Below are positions 1-8,357 of a stretch of DNA of 64,000 nucleotides, in pieces. The DNA comes from Opitutaceae bacterium (lineage in GTDB: Bacteria > Verrucomicrobiota > Verrucomicrobiia > Opitutales > Opitutaceae). The stretch covers positions 41,485 to 105,484 of the forward strand of contig JAEUHC010000009.1 of assembly GCA_016794785.1 (NCBI GenBank), in the 5' to 3' direction. A program made the position numbers and the translations under genes. The stretch's first letter is position 1. Every line of letters starts with the position of its first letter. Under the pieces are notes generated by a model that worked only from the letters and a program-made list of their open reading frames with translations, made no database searches and had not been told where the DNA came from.

Positions 1-1512
1 GGTCTTCGCATAGGCGACCTGGATGTGGTTGGCCTTGTGGCGCGCCATCATCTGGTCGCGCGAGACGCCGTAAGTGACCGCGTGCATGATCGGCCATTGC
101 ACGGTGGTTTCTTTCCAGCGGCGCTCGGTCTCCTCGCGGGGCAGCGCAATCACTTTCGCGCGGCCGAGGTCCATCTTGAGTTTGCCATCGGCGACAAAAA
201 CCCGGCTCCACACGATCTCGCCGGGCTTGGCGATGCCGCGCACGGTGCCGCCGCCGAGGCGAAAATACATCGGGGGCTGGCGCAGCGAGTCGGTGCCCTT
301 GTAGCCGCCGATGTGGTGCGCGGGCGGCGCGCTGCCGGAGATGAGGAAGACCCACACGTAGTCGTCGGTCGTGCCGCTCGCGTCGGGCGCGCCCCAGCGC
401 AGATCGTGCAGCGTGTTTTCGACGGGCTGGCCGAGGGCGGCGTGGACGCGGTTCGTGAAAAGCCCGTCGAGCCCGGCGCACTCGTCCACCTCGTTGAAGT
501 GCGTGAGCGGCTGGCCGGCGCGGATGGTTTTTCCGGCGGCGTTTTTCACCGGTGGGCGATCGCTGTTGTTGAGGATGCCCTCGACGAGATCGCTCGCGGG
601 CAGGAGATCCTTGAGGCCCTGCTGGTATTGGATGCCGATGGTCTCGCAGCCGAACTCATCGGCGATGCGCAGGGCGGCGACGTAGGTTTTGCACTGCCAG
701 AGCACCTGCGCCTCGGTGAGCTCTGTGGCCTCGTCGGTGCCGAGGTGGAAGGTCATGCCCTTGGCCCGCAGCCAGTCGAATACCGCGCGCGCCTCGGCGT
801 CGGGCACCTCGCGCGCGGCGGCGAAGAGCGCGGACTGTGAGAGCCGCTCCTTGTAAACCCCGGTCTGAAACAGCAGCTCGTCCGGGATGATCGCGTTGAA
901 CATCCCCATGCAGCCCTCGTCGAACACGCCCATGATCGATTTGCGGCGGCGGAGATCGGCGGCGACTTTTTTGGCGACGGCTTTCGCCTTCGCCGGCACC
1001 GCGGCGCGGGCGAGCGGCTTCACGTGGCTGGTCGCGTGTTTTACTTTTCCGGTCTTCAGCCAGGCCGCGAGTCCGCGCAGGAAAAACTCGTCGGTGAAAT
1101 CCTCGCTCCAGAGGGTGGAGTAGTTCACGCCCGCCTTCGTGAGCGAGCCGTTGAGGTTGAGCATGCCGACGAGCCCCGGCCAGGTGCCGCTCCAGTTGGC
1201 GACCGTGAGGATCGGTCCGCGGTGCGAGACGAGGCCGGCGAGCACGTGGTGCGAGTATTGCCACACCGCCTCGGCCACAATCAGCGGCGCCTCGGGATCG
1301 ATCGTGGCGAAGATTTCCATGCCTTCCTTCTGCGAGGCGATGAAGCCGTGCCTGCGCTTGGCGTCGTAGCGATGCGCGCGAACGATTTTGCCGCCGAGTT
1401 TGGCCACGGCGGCGCCGAGCGCCTGTTCCATGGCGTGCTGGGCGGGCCAGCAGGTTTCGTTGGCCGACTGGCGGAGGTCGCCGCTGGCGACGAGGAGGAT
1501 TTTTTTGGGCAT
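1..1512 (-). CDS. L-fucose/arabinose isomerase-like protein (3' end outside window)
   Basis: A frame opens at an ATG at 1512 on the minus strand and stays open for 504 codons to the window edge, so the C-terminus is missing. The N-terminus reads as a cytosolic alpha/beta protein (starts [18 protein letters not shown]) with no signal peptide. The last visible part contains [24 protein letters not shown] and [12 protein letters not shown]; the last resembles the C-terminal His-bearing segment of L-fucose isomerases, which interconvert aldose and ketose sugars using a metal held by Glu, Asp and His. The substrate cannot be told; Verrucomicrobia commonly degrade fucose-rich polysaccharides, which fits. 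The downstream neighbour on the same strand is outside the window; upstream sbtA ends only 32 bases away. Family assignment is from memory of motifs, hence moderate confidence. Confidence 0.6.
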   Translation of the reverse strand, partial: MPKKILLVASGDLRQSANETCWPAQHAMEQALGAAVAKLGGKIVRAHRYDAKRRHGFIASQKEGMEIFATIDPEAPLIVAEAVWQYSHHVLAGLVSHRGPILTVANWSGTWPGLVGMLNLNGSLTKAGVNYSTLWSEDFTDEFFLRGLAAWLKTGKVKHATSHVKPLARAAVPAKAKAVAKKVAADLRRRKSIMGVFDEGCMGMFNAIIPDELLFQTGVYKERLSQSALFAAAREVPDAEARAVFDWLRAKGMTFHLGTDEATELTEAQVLWQCKTYVAALRIADEFGCETIGIQYQQGLKDLLPASDLVEGILNNSDRPPVKNAAGKTIRAGQPLTHFNEVDECAGLDGLFTNRVHAALGQPVENTLHDLRWGAPDASGTTDDYVWVFLISGSAPPAHHIGGYKGTDSLRQPPMYFRLGGGTVRGIAKPGEIVWSRVFVADGKLKMDLGRAKVIALPREETERRWKETTVQWPIMHAVTYGVSRDQMMARHKANHIQVAYAKT

Positions 1513-1544
1513 GGCGGGTAGGGTCGCCGCCGAATTTCCCTGCC

Positions 1545-2501
1545 TCATCCGCGCGCGGCGAGCCAATTTGCCCACCAGCTGTAGAGCGGGATGCCCAGCG
1601 CCAGATTGAAGGGGAAGGTCACCCCGAGCGCCGCCGCCACGCACAGACCGGTGTTGGCCTCCGGGATGGCTACGCGCACAGCGGCGGGCGCGGCGATGTA
1701 GGAGGCGCTCGCCGTCAGCGTCGCCAGCACGGTCGCTCCGCCTGGCGAGAGGCCGGCGAGGATGCCCGCCCAGCCGCCGATCGCACCGCCGAAAAGCGGC
1801 ACGCCGATCGCCGCCACGGCGACGAACGCGCCGCTCTTGCGCAAGTCCGGGATGCGTTGCGCGGCGAGCAGCCCCATCTCGAGCACGAAGAACGCGAGGA
1901 TGGGTTTGAACGCCGTCACGAACAGCACCTCGAACGGCTCGAACCGCCCCGGCCCCGCCGCGAGTCCGATCAGCATGCCTGCGAGCAGCAGAAACACGGA
2001 GCGATTGAGCATCACCTCGTGCACGACCATGCCGTAGCCCGCGCCGCGGGTCGCCGCGCCCATGCGGTGCAGGAAAATCGCGATGAGGATCGCCGGGATT
2101 TCCATGATCACGAGGAGCACGGGGAGGAAACCCTCGTGCGGCGTGTCGGTGCGCGCGAGCATCGCGATCACCGCGGCGAACGTCACGGCGCTCGTCGACC
2201 CATAGTGCGCCGCGAAGGCCGCCGCATCCGCCCGCACGAGCCGGCCGATTTTCCCGGCAAAGAAAAACACGACGACGGCCATCACGACACCGAGCCCCAG
2301 CGCGGCCAGCGCGGGCAGCGCCACCTCTCCCGGCGTGGCCTTGGCGAGCTGCACGCCGCCCTTCAGCCCGATCGCGAGCAGCAGGTAGGTGCTGAGCAGG
2401 TGATAGACCGCCTCGGGGAGCTTCAGCTCCGAACGCAGCACGCCGCCGACGAAGCCGACGAGGAAGAAGAGGAAGAGCGGGTCGAGGAACGTTTCGAGCA
2501 T
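1545..2501 (-). CDS. sbtA: Sodium-dependent bicarbonate transporter (SbtA family)
   Basis: 318 aa, almost entirely hydrophobic, with about ten predicted membrane segments arranged as two similar halves. Typical SbtA-family signatures are seen: the opening [15 protein letters not shown], then [22 protein letters not shown], and in the second half a Gly/Ser-rich [21 protein letters not shown] segment. In cyanobacteria SbtA imports bicarbonate together with sodium; in heterotrophs the substrate is usually not proven, so bicarbonate is inferred from family. The gene starts 9 bases after the stop of a LysR-type regulator, forming a two-gene operon. No PII-like SbtB gene is beside it. The start ATG at 2501 is the first in frame and gives the expected N-terminal helix. 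Confidence 0.85.
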   Translation of the reverse strand: MLETFLDPLFLFFLVGFVGGVLRSELKLPEAVYHLLSTYLLLAIGLKGGVQLAKATPGEVALPALAALGLGVVMAVVVFFFAGKIGRLVRADAAAFAAHYGSTSAVTFAAVIAMLARTDTPHEGFLPVLLVIMEIPAILIAIFLHRMGAATRGAGYGMVVHEVMLNRSVFLLLAGMLIGLAAGPGRFEPFEVLFVTAFKPILAFFVLEMGLLAAQRIPDLRKSGAFVAVAAIGVPLFGGAIGGWAGILAGLSPGGATVLATLTASASYIAAPAAVRVAIPEANTGLCVAAALGVTFPFNLALGIPLYSWWANWLAARG

Positions 2502-2510
2502 GGTGAAGCT

Positions 2511-3407
2511 TCAGCCGGCTTTGCCGCCGCCGGCGTTCGTGATCGCGGCGACGGCGGGATGATGGATGCGGCGGTCCGCCGTGATGGCGAAGAACTGCTC
2601 GCGGCATTTCTCCGTCGCGCCGATGATACGCAACGAAAACCGATCGATCGCCTCCTGGGCGACGAGCGTGGGCACGGGGATGAAGCCGCGGCCGTCGGAC
2701 GCCATCACCTTCATCAGCGCCGCATCCTCAAACTCCGCGAGCACGCGGGGCGTGATGCCGAGCGACTGGAACCACTGCTCGACCGAGCGACGCAGCCCGG
2801 TGCCGTCGGCCGGCAGCAGCGCGGGCGCCTGGTGCAGCGAGCGCGGGAAGCCCTTGCGCAGCGCGTTCGCGAGGCGCGGGCCCGCGCAGAATGTGACGCC
2901 GCATTCGCCGAGCGAATGGTTGTAGACCCGCGCCTTCAGGCTGCCTGAGGCCGGCTCGTCGGATAGGACCACGTCGAGCCGGTGCGCCGCCAGGTGCCCG
3001 ATCAGATCGGCCACCTTCCCCTCCCGGCAGATCACATGCACGGCCTGCGGCAGTGCGAACACCGGTTGCAGGATCTGCTGCGTCATCAGCTTGGGGAAAG
3101 AGTCCGCCACCCCCACGTGCAAGCGCAGGGCTTTCGCCGTTGGCCGCTGTTTGATCGCCGCGGACAGCTCGCGGCCCAGGCCGAAAATCTCGTCCGCGTA
3201 GCGCAGCGCGATCTGGCCGGCGTCCGTGAGCACGTTGGCCCGGCCGGCGCGACGGAAGAGCTTCTCACCCAGCGCCGCCTCCAGCTCGTGGATTTGCGCC
3301 GAGATCGACGGCGGCGAGACGTGCAGCTTCTCCGCCGCCTGGCGCAGGCCGCCCTCGCGGGCGACCATCCAGAAATACCGCAGGTGGTGGAAATTCAGCC
3401 AGTCCAT
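2511..3407 (-). CDS. LysR-family regulator, NhaR-like
   Basis: 298 aa. Residues 1-65 form a LysR winged helix-turn-helix ([33 protein letters not shown], then a linker helix), followed by a periplasmic-binding-protein-like effector domain. The start [13 protein letters not shown] and the sequence of the effector domain resemble NhaR, the sodium-responsive activator of the nhaA antiporter gene. Because the next gene in the operon is a sodium/bicarbonate symporter, sensing of sodium or inorganic carbon is a reasonable inference. LysR proteins normally bind a T-N11-A palindrome; such a site lies 16-30 bases upstream of the start (3423-3437), suggesting autoregulation of the regulator-transporter operon. 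Confidence 0.85.
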   Translation of the reverse strand: MDWLNFHHLRYFWMVAREGGLRQAAEKLHVSPPSISAQIHELEAALGEKLFRRAGRANVLTDAGQIALRYADEIFGLGRELSAAIKQRPTAKALRLHVGVADSFPKLMTQQILQPVFALPQAVHVICREGKVADLIGHLAAHRLDVVLSDEPASGSLKARVYNHSLGECGVTFCAGPRLANALRKGFPRSLHQAPALLPADGTGLRRSVEQWFQSLGITPRVLAEFEDAALMKVMASDGRGFIPVPTLVAQEAIDRFSLRIIGATEKCREQFFAITADRRIHHPAVAAITNAGGGKAG

Positions 3408-3422
3408 GAGTGTGGAGATGAG

Positions 3423-3437
3423 TTAGGAATAAACTAA
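3423..3437. promoter_or_regulatory. Candidate LysR operator and promoter
   Basis: The 15-base palindrome TTAGGAATAAACTAA (TTAG-N7-CTAA) sits in an AT-rich patch just upstream of the LysR gene and contains the T-N11-A core that LysR proteins bind. A TTGACA hexamer reads on the minus strand at 3450-3445; no strong -10 hexamer is at the ideal distance. The divergent HPF gene starts at 3498 and could share the site. Confidence 0.45.
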
Positions 3438-3497
3438 GAATAACTGTCAAACTGCGTATTAGTCGAAGCGGACGGAGCCTGCTACCGTGGCCGGGTC

Positions 3498-3833
3498 ATG
3501 AAACTCCTTCTCCACCACGGCAACGTCCGCCCGCGTCCCTCGGTCGAGCGTCTCATCGAGCGCCGCCTGCTCGCCCTTTCCGCCCGCCAGCGCCTCGAGG
3601 AGGCGATCGTGCGGCTGGCGGATGAGCGCGAGGCCACCCCGCGTTACCGGGCCAGCGTGCATCTCCGTGTGCCGGGCCCCGACATCCACGCCGCGGCCTC
3701 CGATCACACGGTGCGTGTCGCGGTCGAGAAGGCGCTCGCCGCCGCCGAGGCGCAGATGGCCGCGCACCAGGGCCGCCGCGTGGCGCGTCGCCGCCGCCAG
3801 CCTTTGCTCGCTCCCGGCGGGCGCAGCTGGTGA
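3498..3833 (+). CDS. Ribosome hibernation-promoting factor / RaiA family (short form)
   Basis: 111 aa. The fold expected for HPF/RaiA (beta-alpha-beta-beta-beta-alpha) is readable: MKLLLHHGNVRPRPSVERLIERRLLAL, then a strand pair ending ASVHLRVPGPDIHAAASDHTVRVAVEKALAAAEAQM. These proteins bind the 30S decoding centre in stationary phase and stop translation. The protein is a short type without the C-terminal dimerisation domain; instead it ends in a basic tail (GRRVARRRRQPLL) that could touch rRNA. It precedes terC on the same strand by 45 bases and may share its transcript. Confidence 0.7.
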   Translation: MKLLLHHGNVRPRPSVERLIERRLLALSARQRLEEAIVRLADEREATPRYRASVHLRVPGPDIHAAASDHTVRVAVEKALAAAEAQMAAHQGRRVARRRRQPLLAPGGRSW

Positions 3834-3878
3834 GCGCACGATGCTGATTGGCCTCCTCCTCCTTCCTTCCTCCTTCCG

Positions 3879-4937
3879 ATGCCTGCCTTGTTTCCCTTTG
3901 CCGATTACTGGTGGTTCTACGCGCTGTTCACGCTGGGTGTGATCGCGCTCCTCGCGCTCGATCTCGGGGTGTTCCATCGCGACGCCCATGTGGTCGGGTT
4001 CAGGGAGGCGCTGGGCTGGACCATCGTGTGGGCCGCGCTCTCCCTCGCCTTCTGCTTCGTGCTCTGGCGCTACGCGGAGTGGAAACTGCCGCAGGATCCG
4101 CGGCTGATCGCGGCGGGCCTGACCCCGGCGGCGGCATCCGCGCTCGCGGACCGCACGGCGCTGGAATTTTTGACCGGCTACGTGGTCGAGCTGTCCCTGT
4201 CCGTGGACAACATCTTTGTCTTCATCGTCGTCTTCACGTTCTTCGGCGTCCCGCCGCAATACCAGCACCGTGTGCTGTTCTACGGCATCCTGGGCGCACT
4301 CGTCTTCCGCGTCATTTTCATCGCGCTCGGTTCGGTGCTGATGCAGTTCCACTGGGTCATCTGGGTCTTCGGCGGTTTCCTGATCCTCACGGGCCTGAAG
4401 ATTCTGTTCGCGCCGGAAAAGCCGATGGACCCCGACAGGAATCCGCTGCTGCGCCTGCTCCGGCGCTTCATCCCGATCGTGCCGCGGTTCGAGGGGCAGA
4501 GGTTCTTTGTGATGGAAAACGGCGTCCGCCACGGCACGCCGCTCCTCGTGGCGCTGGCCGCGATCGAGTTCAGCGACATCATCTTCGCGGTCGATTCCGT
4601 GCCGGCCATCTTCGCCATCACGAAGGAGCCGCTCGTCGTCTTCACCTCGAACATCTTCGCGATTCTCGGGCTGCGCTCGATGTTTTTCCTGCTCGCGGGG
4701 GTGGTGCACAAGTTCCGCTTCCTGAAATACGGCCTCGGCGTCGTGCTCATCTTCGTCGGCCTGAAGATGGCGTGGCTCAACGATCTCTTCGGCGGAAAAT
4801 TCCCGATCACCTGGTCGCTCGGCATCATCGTCGGCGTGCTCGGTGCCTCGGTCGTGATCTCGCTGCTCGTCTCGCGCGGTGCGCCGCCGCCCGGGCCGCT
4901 GCTTCTGTCCGCCCACCCGCCGAAGGACCCCGTTTGA
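3879..4937 (+). CDS. TerC/Alx family integral membrane protein
   Basis: 352 aa with about nine hydrophobic segments. Family hallmarks are two acidic membrane motifs, VVELSLSVDNIFVF and LAAIEFSDIIFAVDSVPAIFAI, which are the conserved Asp/Glu-Asn sites of TerC/Alx proteins. Members are linked to metal ion (notably manganese) homeostasis, alkaline response and tellurite resistance, and work in the inner membrane, often with secreted metalloenzymes. The length matches the Alx type (about 320-350 aa). No manganese riboswitch is visible in the 45-base space upstream. The ATG at 3879 gives the usual short periplasmic start before the first helix (YWWFYALFTLGVIALLALDLGVF). Confidence 0.9.
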   Translation: MPALFPFADYWWFYALFTLGVIALLALDLGVFHRDAHVVGFREALGWTIVWAALSLAFCFVLWRYAEWKLPQDPRLIAAGLTPAAASALADRTALEFLTGYVVELSLSVDNIFVFIVVFTFFGVPPQYQHRVLFYGILGALVFRVIFIALGSVLMQFHWVIWVFGGFLILTGLKILFAPEKPMDPDRNPLLRLLRRFIPIVPRFEGQRFFVMENGVRHGTPLLVALAAIEFSDIIFAVDSVPAIFAITKEPLVVFTSNIFAILGLRSMFFLLAGVVHKFRFLKYGLGVVLIFVGLKMAWLNDLFGGKFPITWSLGIIVGVLGASVVISLLVSRGAPPPGPLLLSAHPPKDPV

Positions 4938-4952
4938 TCCCCTGTGCCGCTT

Positions 4953-5414
4953 ATGAATCCCATGAAAAACACCGAAACCACCATCCCGGCCGACCTCGAT
5001 CGCTACCTTGCCACCAATTCGGCCGCCGACATCACGAGCACCGCGGCCTACGTTGAGCGGGGCGGAGCCTTGGTGACGCCACATTCGCTCACCGGGCTGC
5101 GCAAGCTGCGTCAGCCGCTGCAGGCGAAGATATCCGCACTCACGCCCGGCGCCGTCCTGCGCCAGCGACTGGAGATGCTGGCCCTCTATCTCGACGAGTG
5201 CGCGGCGGAACGCGCCACCCTGTCCCCGGCCATTCGCGAGGCGGCCTTTGCGCTGCTCTATTTCCTCAAGGGTTTCGATCGCATCCCAGACTCCGTGCCT
5301 GAGATTGGCCTGCTCGACGATGCCTTGGTGGTGCAGGTCGTGCTCGATCGCCACGCCGTCGCGTTGCGGGCGCACTGGCAGCGCCGGCGGCGGCTGTGGC
5401 CGTTGGACAACTGA
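4953..5414 (+). CDS. DUF1232 (YkvA-type) small membrane-associated protein
   Basis: 153 aa. The C-terminal third holds the DUF1232 signature: hydrophobic AFALLYFLKGFDRIPDSVPEIGLLDDALVVQVVLD, with the invariant D-IPD-P-G-DD pattern. The biochemical role of DUF1232 is unknown; it is usually a small membrane or membrane-linked module. The N-terminal half is helical and soluble. I chose the ATG at 4953; an ATG at 4962 and a GTG at 4944 are alternatives. It follows terC by 15 bases and is probably co-transcribed. Confidence 0.75.
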   Translation: MNPMKNTETTIPADLDRYLATNSAADITSTAAYVERGGALVTPHSLTGLRKLRQPLQAKISALTPGAVLRQRLEMLALYLDECAAERATLSPAIREAAFALLYFLKGFDRIPDSVPEIGLLDDALVVQVVLDRHAVALRAHWQRRRRLWPLDN

Positions 5415-5475
5415 GCCCGGCCTCTCTCAAAAAGCGCGCGTTGCCTCTCGCCGGGCCGGCCCCTGTGCTAGCCAC

Positions 5476-6564
5476 GTGTCCGCTTCCATCGCCGTAAAGT
5501 CCCTCCAAGTCGCGCCGCTCGATATCCCGCTGCATGTGCCCTTCGGCATCGCCGGCGGTGCGCAGGCGATGGCCAATAATGCCCTCGTGACGATCGAGCT
5601 CGCCGACGGCACGCTCGGTTTCGGCGAGGCCGCGCCGCTCCCGCCCTATAACGGCGAGACGCAGGACGATGCCCTCGCCGCGCTCCGGAGCGCCGCGCAA
5701 TGGATGATCGGCCGCGATGCCCGCGACTGGCGCGCCCTCGGCGTCGAGTTTGAACAGCGAGCGCCAGTCCGCTCCGGCTCCGCCCGCTGCGCCCTGGAGG
5801 TCGCGCTGCTCGACGCCCTCACTCGCCACCTGGGCCTGCCCCTCGTGCAATTTTTCGGCGGTGCCGGCACCGTGCTTGAGACCGACATGACGGTGACCAC
5901 CGGCACCGCCGCCGAGGCCGCCACCGCCGCGCGCGATATCCGCGCCCGTGGCATCCGGCAGATCAAGGTCAAGGTCGGCGGCAAGCTCGGCCCGGCGCAT
6001 GACCTCGCGCGCCTCGCCGCGATCCACGAGGCCGCGCCGGATTCCCCGCTCATCCTCGATGGCAACGCCGGTGTGCCGCGCGCCGCGGCGAGCGAGCTGG
6101 TCCGCGGCCTCCGCGCGCTCGGCATCACGCCCGCTCTGCTGGAGCAGTGGCTGCCCAAGGACGACCTCGATGGCCTGCGCGCGCTGCGGGCCGAGTCCGG
6201 CTGGCTCGTGGCCGCCGACGAGGCCGTGACGAGCGCCGCCGACGCCACGCGCGTCGCCGACGCGCAGGCCGCCGACGTGATCAACATCAAGCTCATGAAG
6301 GCCGGCGTGGCCGCGGCCCTCGACATCGCTGCCGTCGCGCGCACCCGCGGCCTCGGCCTCATGATCGGAGGCAACGTGGAGAGCATCCTCACGATGACGG
6401 TCTCCGCCTGCTTCGCCGCCGGGCAGGGCGGCTTCCAATTCGCGGATCTCGACACGCCTTTTTTCCTGGCGAGCAATCCCTTCGACGGGGGCTATGCTAT
6501 TAACGGCGGGCGCATTTCCGTTTCGGCGATTGTCGCGGGGCACGGCGTGACGCCGAAACCTTAA
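5476..6564 (+). CDS. Dipeptide epimerase (enolase superfamily, L-Ala-D/L-Glu type)
   Basis: 362 aa, the usual length. N-terminal capping domain (residues 1-120) is followed by a TIM barrel carrying the enolase-superfamily machinery: IKVKVGG (Lys-x-Lys acid/base), LDGN, LEQW and AADEA (three acidic magnesium ligands) and INIKLMK (opposite Lys). The late DLDTPF motif is the Asp-x-Asp that binds the dipeptide amino group in dipeptide epimerases, so a muropeptide-derived dipeptide such as L-Ala-L-Glu is the likely substrate and the pathway is murein recycling or peptide use. Start is a GTG at 5476; the frame is open further upstream but overlaps the DUF1232 gene and shows no family sequence there. 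Confidence 0.85.
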   Translation: MSASIAVKSLQVAPLDIPLHVPFGIAGGAQAMANNALVTIELADGTLGFGEAAPLPPYNGETQDDALAALRSAAQWMIGRDARDWRALGVEFEQRAPVRSGSARCALEVALLDALTRHLGLPLVQFFGGAGTVLETDMTVTTGTAAEAATAARDIRARGIRQIKVKVGGKLGPAHDLARLAAIHEAAPDSPLILDGNAGVPRAAASELVRGLRALGITPALLEQWLPKDDLDGLRALRAESGWLVAADEAVTSAADATRVADAQAADVINIKLMKAGVAAALDIAAVARTRGLGLMIGGNVESILTMTVSACFAAGQGGFQFADLDTPFFLASNPFDGGYAINGGRISVSAIVAGHGVTPKP

Positions 6565-6572
6565 AACGGAGC

Positions 6573-6601
6573 AGGCGACGCGGGGAGCCCCCGCGTCGCC
6601 T
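6573..6601. terminator. Bidirectional terminator-like hairpin
   Basis: A perfect 13-bp stem (AGGCGACGCGGGG paired with 6589-6601) with a 3-base loop lies between the convergent epimerase and BON genes. On the minus strand it is followed shortly by a T-rich stretch (CCGTTTTAAGG); on the plus strand there is no U run. Confidence 0.6.
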
Positions 6602-6658
6602 CGTGTTACCCAATGCCGGGCATGCACCGGCGGAAGTCGGCGCGACGCGCCAGTTGCG

Positions 6659-7165
6659 TTACATCATCTCGACTTTGAGCAGCGAGACGACTTGCGAGAC
6701 ATCATCGGTGTCCAAGGCGAGCGCGATCGCCCGGCCGACCAGCTCGGGTGATTTCACGGTGCCCTTGAGGGTCACGACGCCCTTGTCGGCATCGACGTTG
6801 ATCTTGAGCGCCGAGAGCTTGGAGTCGGCCACGAGCTTGGCGTTGATGGCGGTGACGACCTTGGCGTTGTCATACATCGCGCCGGCCTTCGCGCCGGTGG
6901 CGGCCGCCTTGGTGCGGACGATGCGGGCGCCCTTCTCGAGGTCGGCCTTGATGTCGGCCGGGGTGAGTTTCCATTCGGTGAGCTTCGCCGACACCGCGTC
7001 CCGGGCATCGCTCGCCATTTCCTTGGTTTTATCCGCGGCATCCTTGACCGCCATTTCGGCCTTCTGGGCCAGGGTGGGCTCGGTTTGGGTCGTGGGCGTG
7101 TCCTTCTTGGTGCAGCCGATGAAGGCGAGACTAAGCAAGGGGAAGATGAAGAGGATTTTTTTCAT
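6659..7165 (-). CDS. BON-domain lipoprotein
   Basis: 168 aa. The N-terminus MKKILFIFPLLSLAFIGC is a lipoprotein signal with the lipobox ending at Cys18, so the mature protein should be anchored in the outer or inner membrane. Residues about 30-75 are Ala/Lys/Asp-rich helix. The C-terminal 65 residues (DSKLSALKINVDADKGVVTLKGTV...VVSLLKVE) match the BON fold, a putative phospholipid- or cell-wall-binding module found in OsmY and similar stress proteins. An ATG two codons earlier (7171) is equally possible. Convergent with the epimerase and divergent from the SDR gene. Confidence 0.8.
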   Translation of the reverse strand: MKKILFIFPLLSLAFIGCTKKDTPTTQTEPTLAQKAEMAVKDAADKTKEMASDARDAVSAKLTEWKLTPADIKADLEKGARIVRTKAAATGAKAGAMYDNAKVVTAINAKLVADSKLSALKINVDADKGVVTLKGTVKSPELVGRAIALALDTDDVSQVVSLLKVEMM

Positions 7166-7305
7166 GGGCATGGTGTGTTGACTAACACAGACCGCCAAAT
7201 GGGCCGAAGGTTCGGTGTTAGCCCGAAAATAGCCGGGGGACCCCGCGGGTCGCGGCATGGAAACGGCGTTGCCCGCGGGCACGACTTTCTTTCCTGTGCC
7301 CACGC

Positions 7306-8088
7306 ATGACTTCGAAAACCGCCCTCATCACCGGCGCGTCGCGCGGCATCGGCCGCGGCATCGCGATCGAACTCGCCCGCGCGGGCGCCCGCGTCGCGAT
7401 CAACTACGCCGGCAACGCCGAGGCCGCCGCCGAGGCGCTCGCACTCGTCAAGGCGGCCGGTGGCGACGGTTTCATCGTGCAGGGCGATGTCGCCGTGGCG
7501 GCGGACCGCGAGCGCTTGGTGGCCGAGACGATCGGGAAATTCGGCTGCATCGATCTGCTCGTGAATAACGCCGGCGTCGCTCCCAAGGTCCGCGCCGATC
7601 TGCTCGACGCGGGTGAGGAGAGTTTCGACCGCCTCTTCGCGATCAACCTCAAGGGGCCGTTCTTCCTCTCGCAACTCGTCGCGAAGCACATGCTCACGCA
7701 GGCGCCCGATGCGGAGGGCTTCCGCGGCCGTCTCGTCAACATCACCTCCATCTCCGTCTACACCGCCTCGATCAATCGCGGCGACTACTGCATGGTGAAG
7801 GCCGGGCTCGCGATGATGACGAAGCTCTTCGCCGACCGCCTCGCGAACGATGGCATCAACGTCTATGAGATCCGCCCCGGCGTGATCGCCACCGACATGA
7901 CCGGCGGGGTGAAGGAGAAATACGACAAGCTGATCATCCACGACGAGCGCGGCATCACGCCCATCCGCCGCTGGGGCAAGCCCGAGGACATCGGCCGCGC
8001 CGTCCGCGCCATCGCCGAGGACCGCTTTCCATTCTCCACCGGCGCATGCTTCGACGTGGACGGCGGCTTCCACCTGCAGCGGCTCTGA
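7306..8088 (+). CDS. Short-chain dehydrogenase/reductase (FabG-like, 3-ketoacyl-ACP reductase type)
   Basis: 260 aa, classical SDR. Cofactor loop [12 protein letters not shown] at residues 9-20, NNAGVA in the middle, the catalytic Ser in [11 protein letters not shown] and the Tyr-x3-Lys in DYCMVKAG; the C-terminal [13 protein letters not shown] is the usual FabG-type ending. The Ala/Asn after strand beta2 suggests NADP(H). Substrate is not determinable: these enzymes include fatty acid and sugar dehydrogenases. The mid-region [19 protein letters not shown] is longer than in housekeeping FabG, which favours a sugar or polyol dehydrogenase. Monocistronic, followed by a spacer made of repeats. 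Confidence 0.8.
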   Translation: MTSKTALITGASRGIGRGIAIELARAGARVAINYAGNAEAAAEALALVKAAGGDGFIVQGDVAVAADRERLVAETIGKFGCIDLLVNNAGVAPKVRADLLDAGEESFDRLFAINLKGPFFLSQLVAKHMLTQAPDAEGFRGRLVNITSISVYTASINRGDYCMVKAGLAMMTKLFADRLANDGINVYEIRPGVIATDMTGGVKEKYDKLIIHDERGITPIRRWGKPEDIGRAVRAIAEDRFPFSTGACFDVDGGFHLQRL

Positions 8089-8117
8089 TACCAACGTCCG
8101 CTTCTTTTTAGACCTTT

Positions 8118-8191
8118 GTCATTGCGAGGTGCGCGCAGCGCGCCGTGGCAATCCAGCTGGATTGCTTCGTCGCTCCGCTCCTCGCAATGAC
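8118..8191. repeat. Palindromic repeat of the GTCATTGCGAGG type
   Basis: Inverted terminal arms GTCATTGCGAGG (8118-8129) and its complement (8180-8191) enclose GGCAATCCAG/CTGGATTGC, itself an inverted repeat. This sequence is like a palindromic intergenic repeat that is widely scattered in unrelated bacterial genomes. It lies 29 bases after the SDR stop codon and can fold as a terminator-like stem. Confidence 0.7.
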
Positions 8192-8233
8192 AGTCCAAAA
8201 GCGATGGGACGTGGGTATGAGCCCCGGACTGGC

Positions 8234-8316
8234 GTGGGGCCGGCTCTCGCGCCGGCCATGGATTACGAATCCATTCGCCGCTGGAGCCCAGGCCGCTTTG
8301 GAGATGCGGCCCTACC
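8234..8316. repeat. GTGGGGC-family palindromic repeat, copy 1 (diverged)
   Basis: Left arm GTGGGGCCGGCTCTCGCGCC and right arm CCCAGGCCGCTTTGGAGATG then GCGGCCCTACC. The order and wording match the copies at 19711-19814 and 28235-28321, with more changes. Together with the preceding element it fills most of the 269-base spacer between the SDR and the GH-like gene; nothing coding is seen there. Confidence 0.65.
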
Positions 8317-8357
8317 GCTGTCGCTCGGAAGTCAGAACTTCCAGCGACGATGAGTCA

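Noticed and set aside
3834..3878. Manganese riboswitch before terC/alx-like gene
   Set aside because: The 45-base gap is too short and lacks the expected motif.
3459..5375. A 638-codon open frame on the minus strand opposite terC and DUF1232
   Set aside because: Composition is Arg/Asp/Glu/His-rich with no domain, and it is antisense to well-supported genes; high GC makes long antisense frames common.
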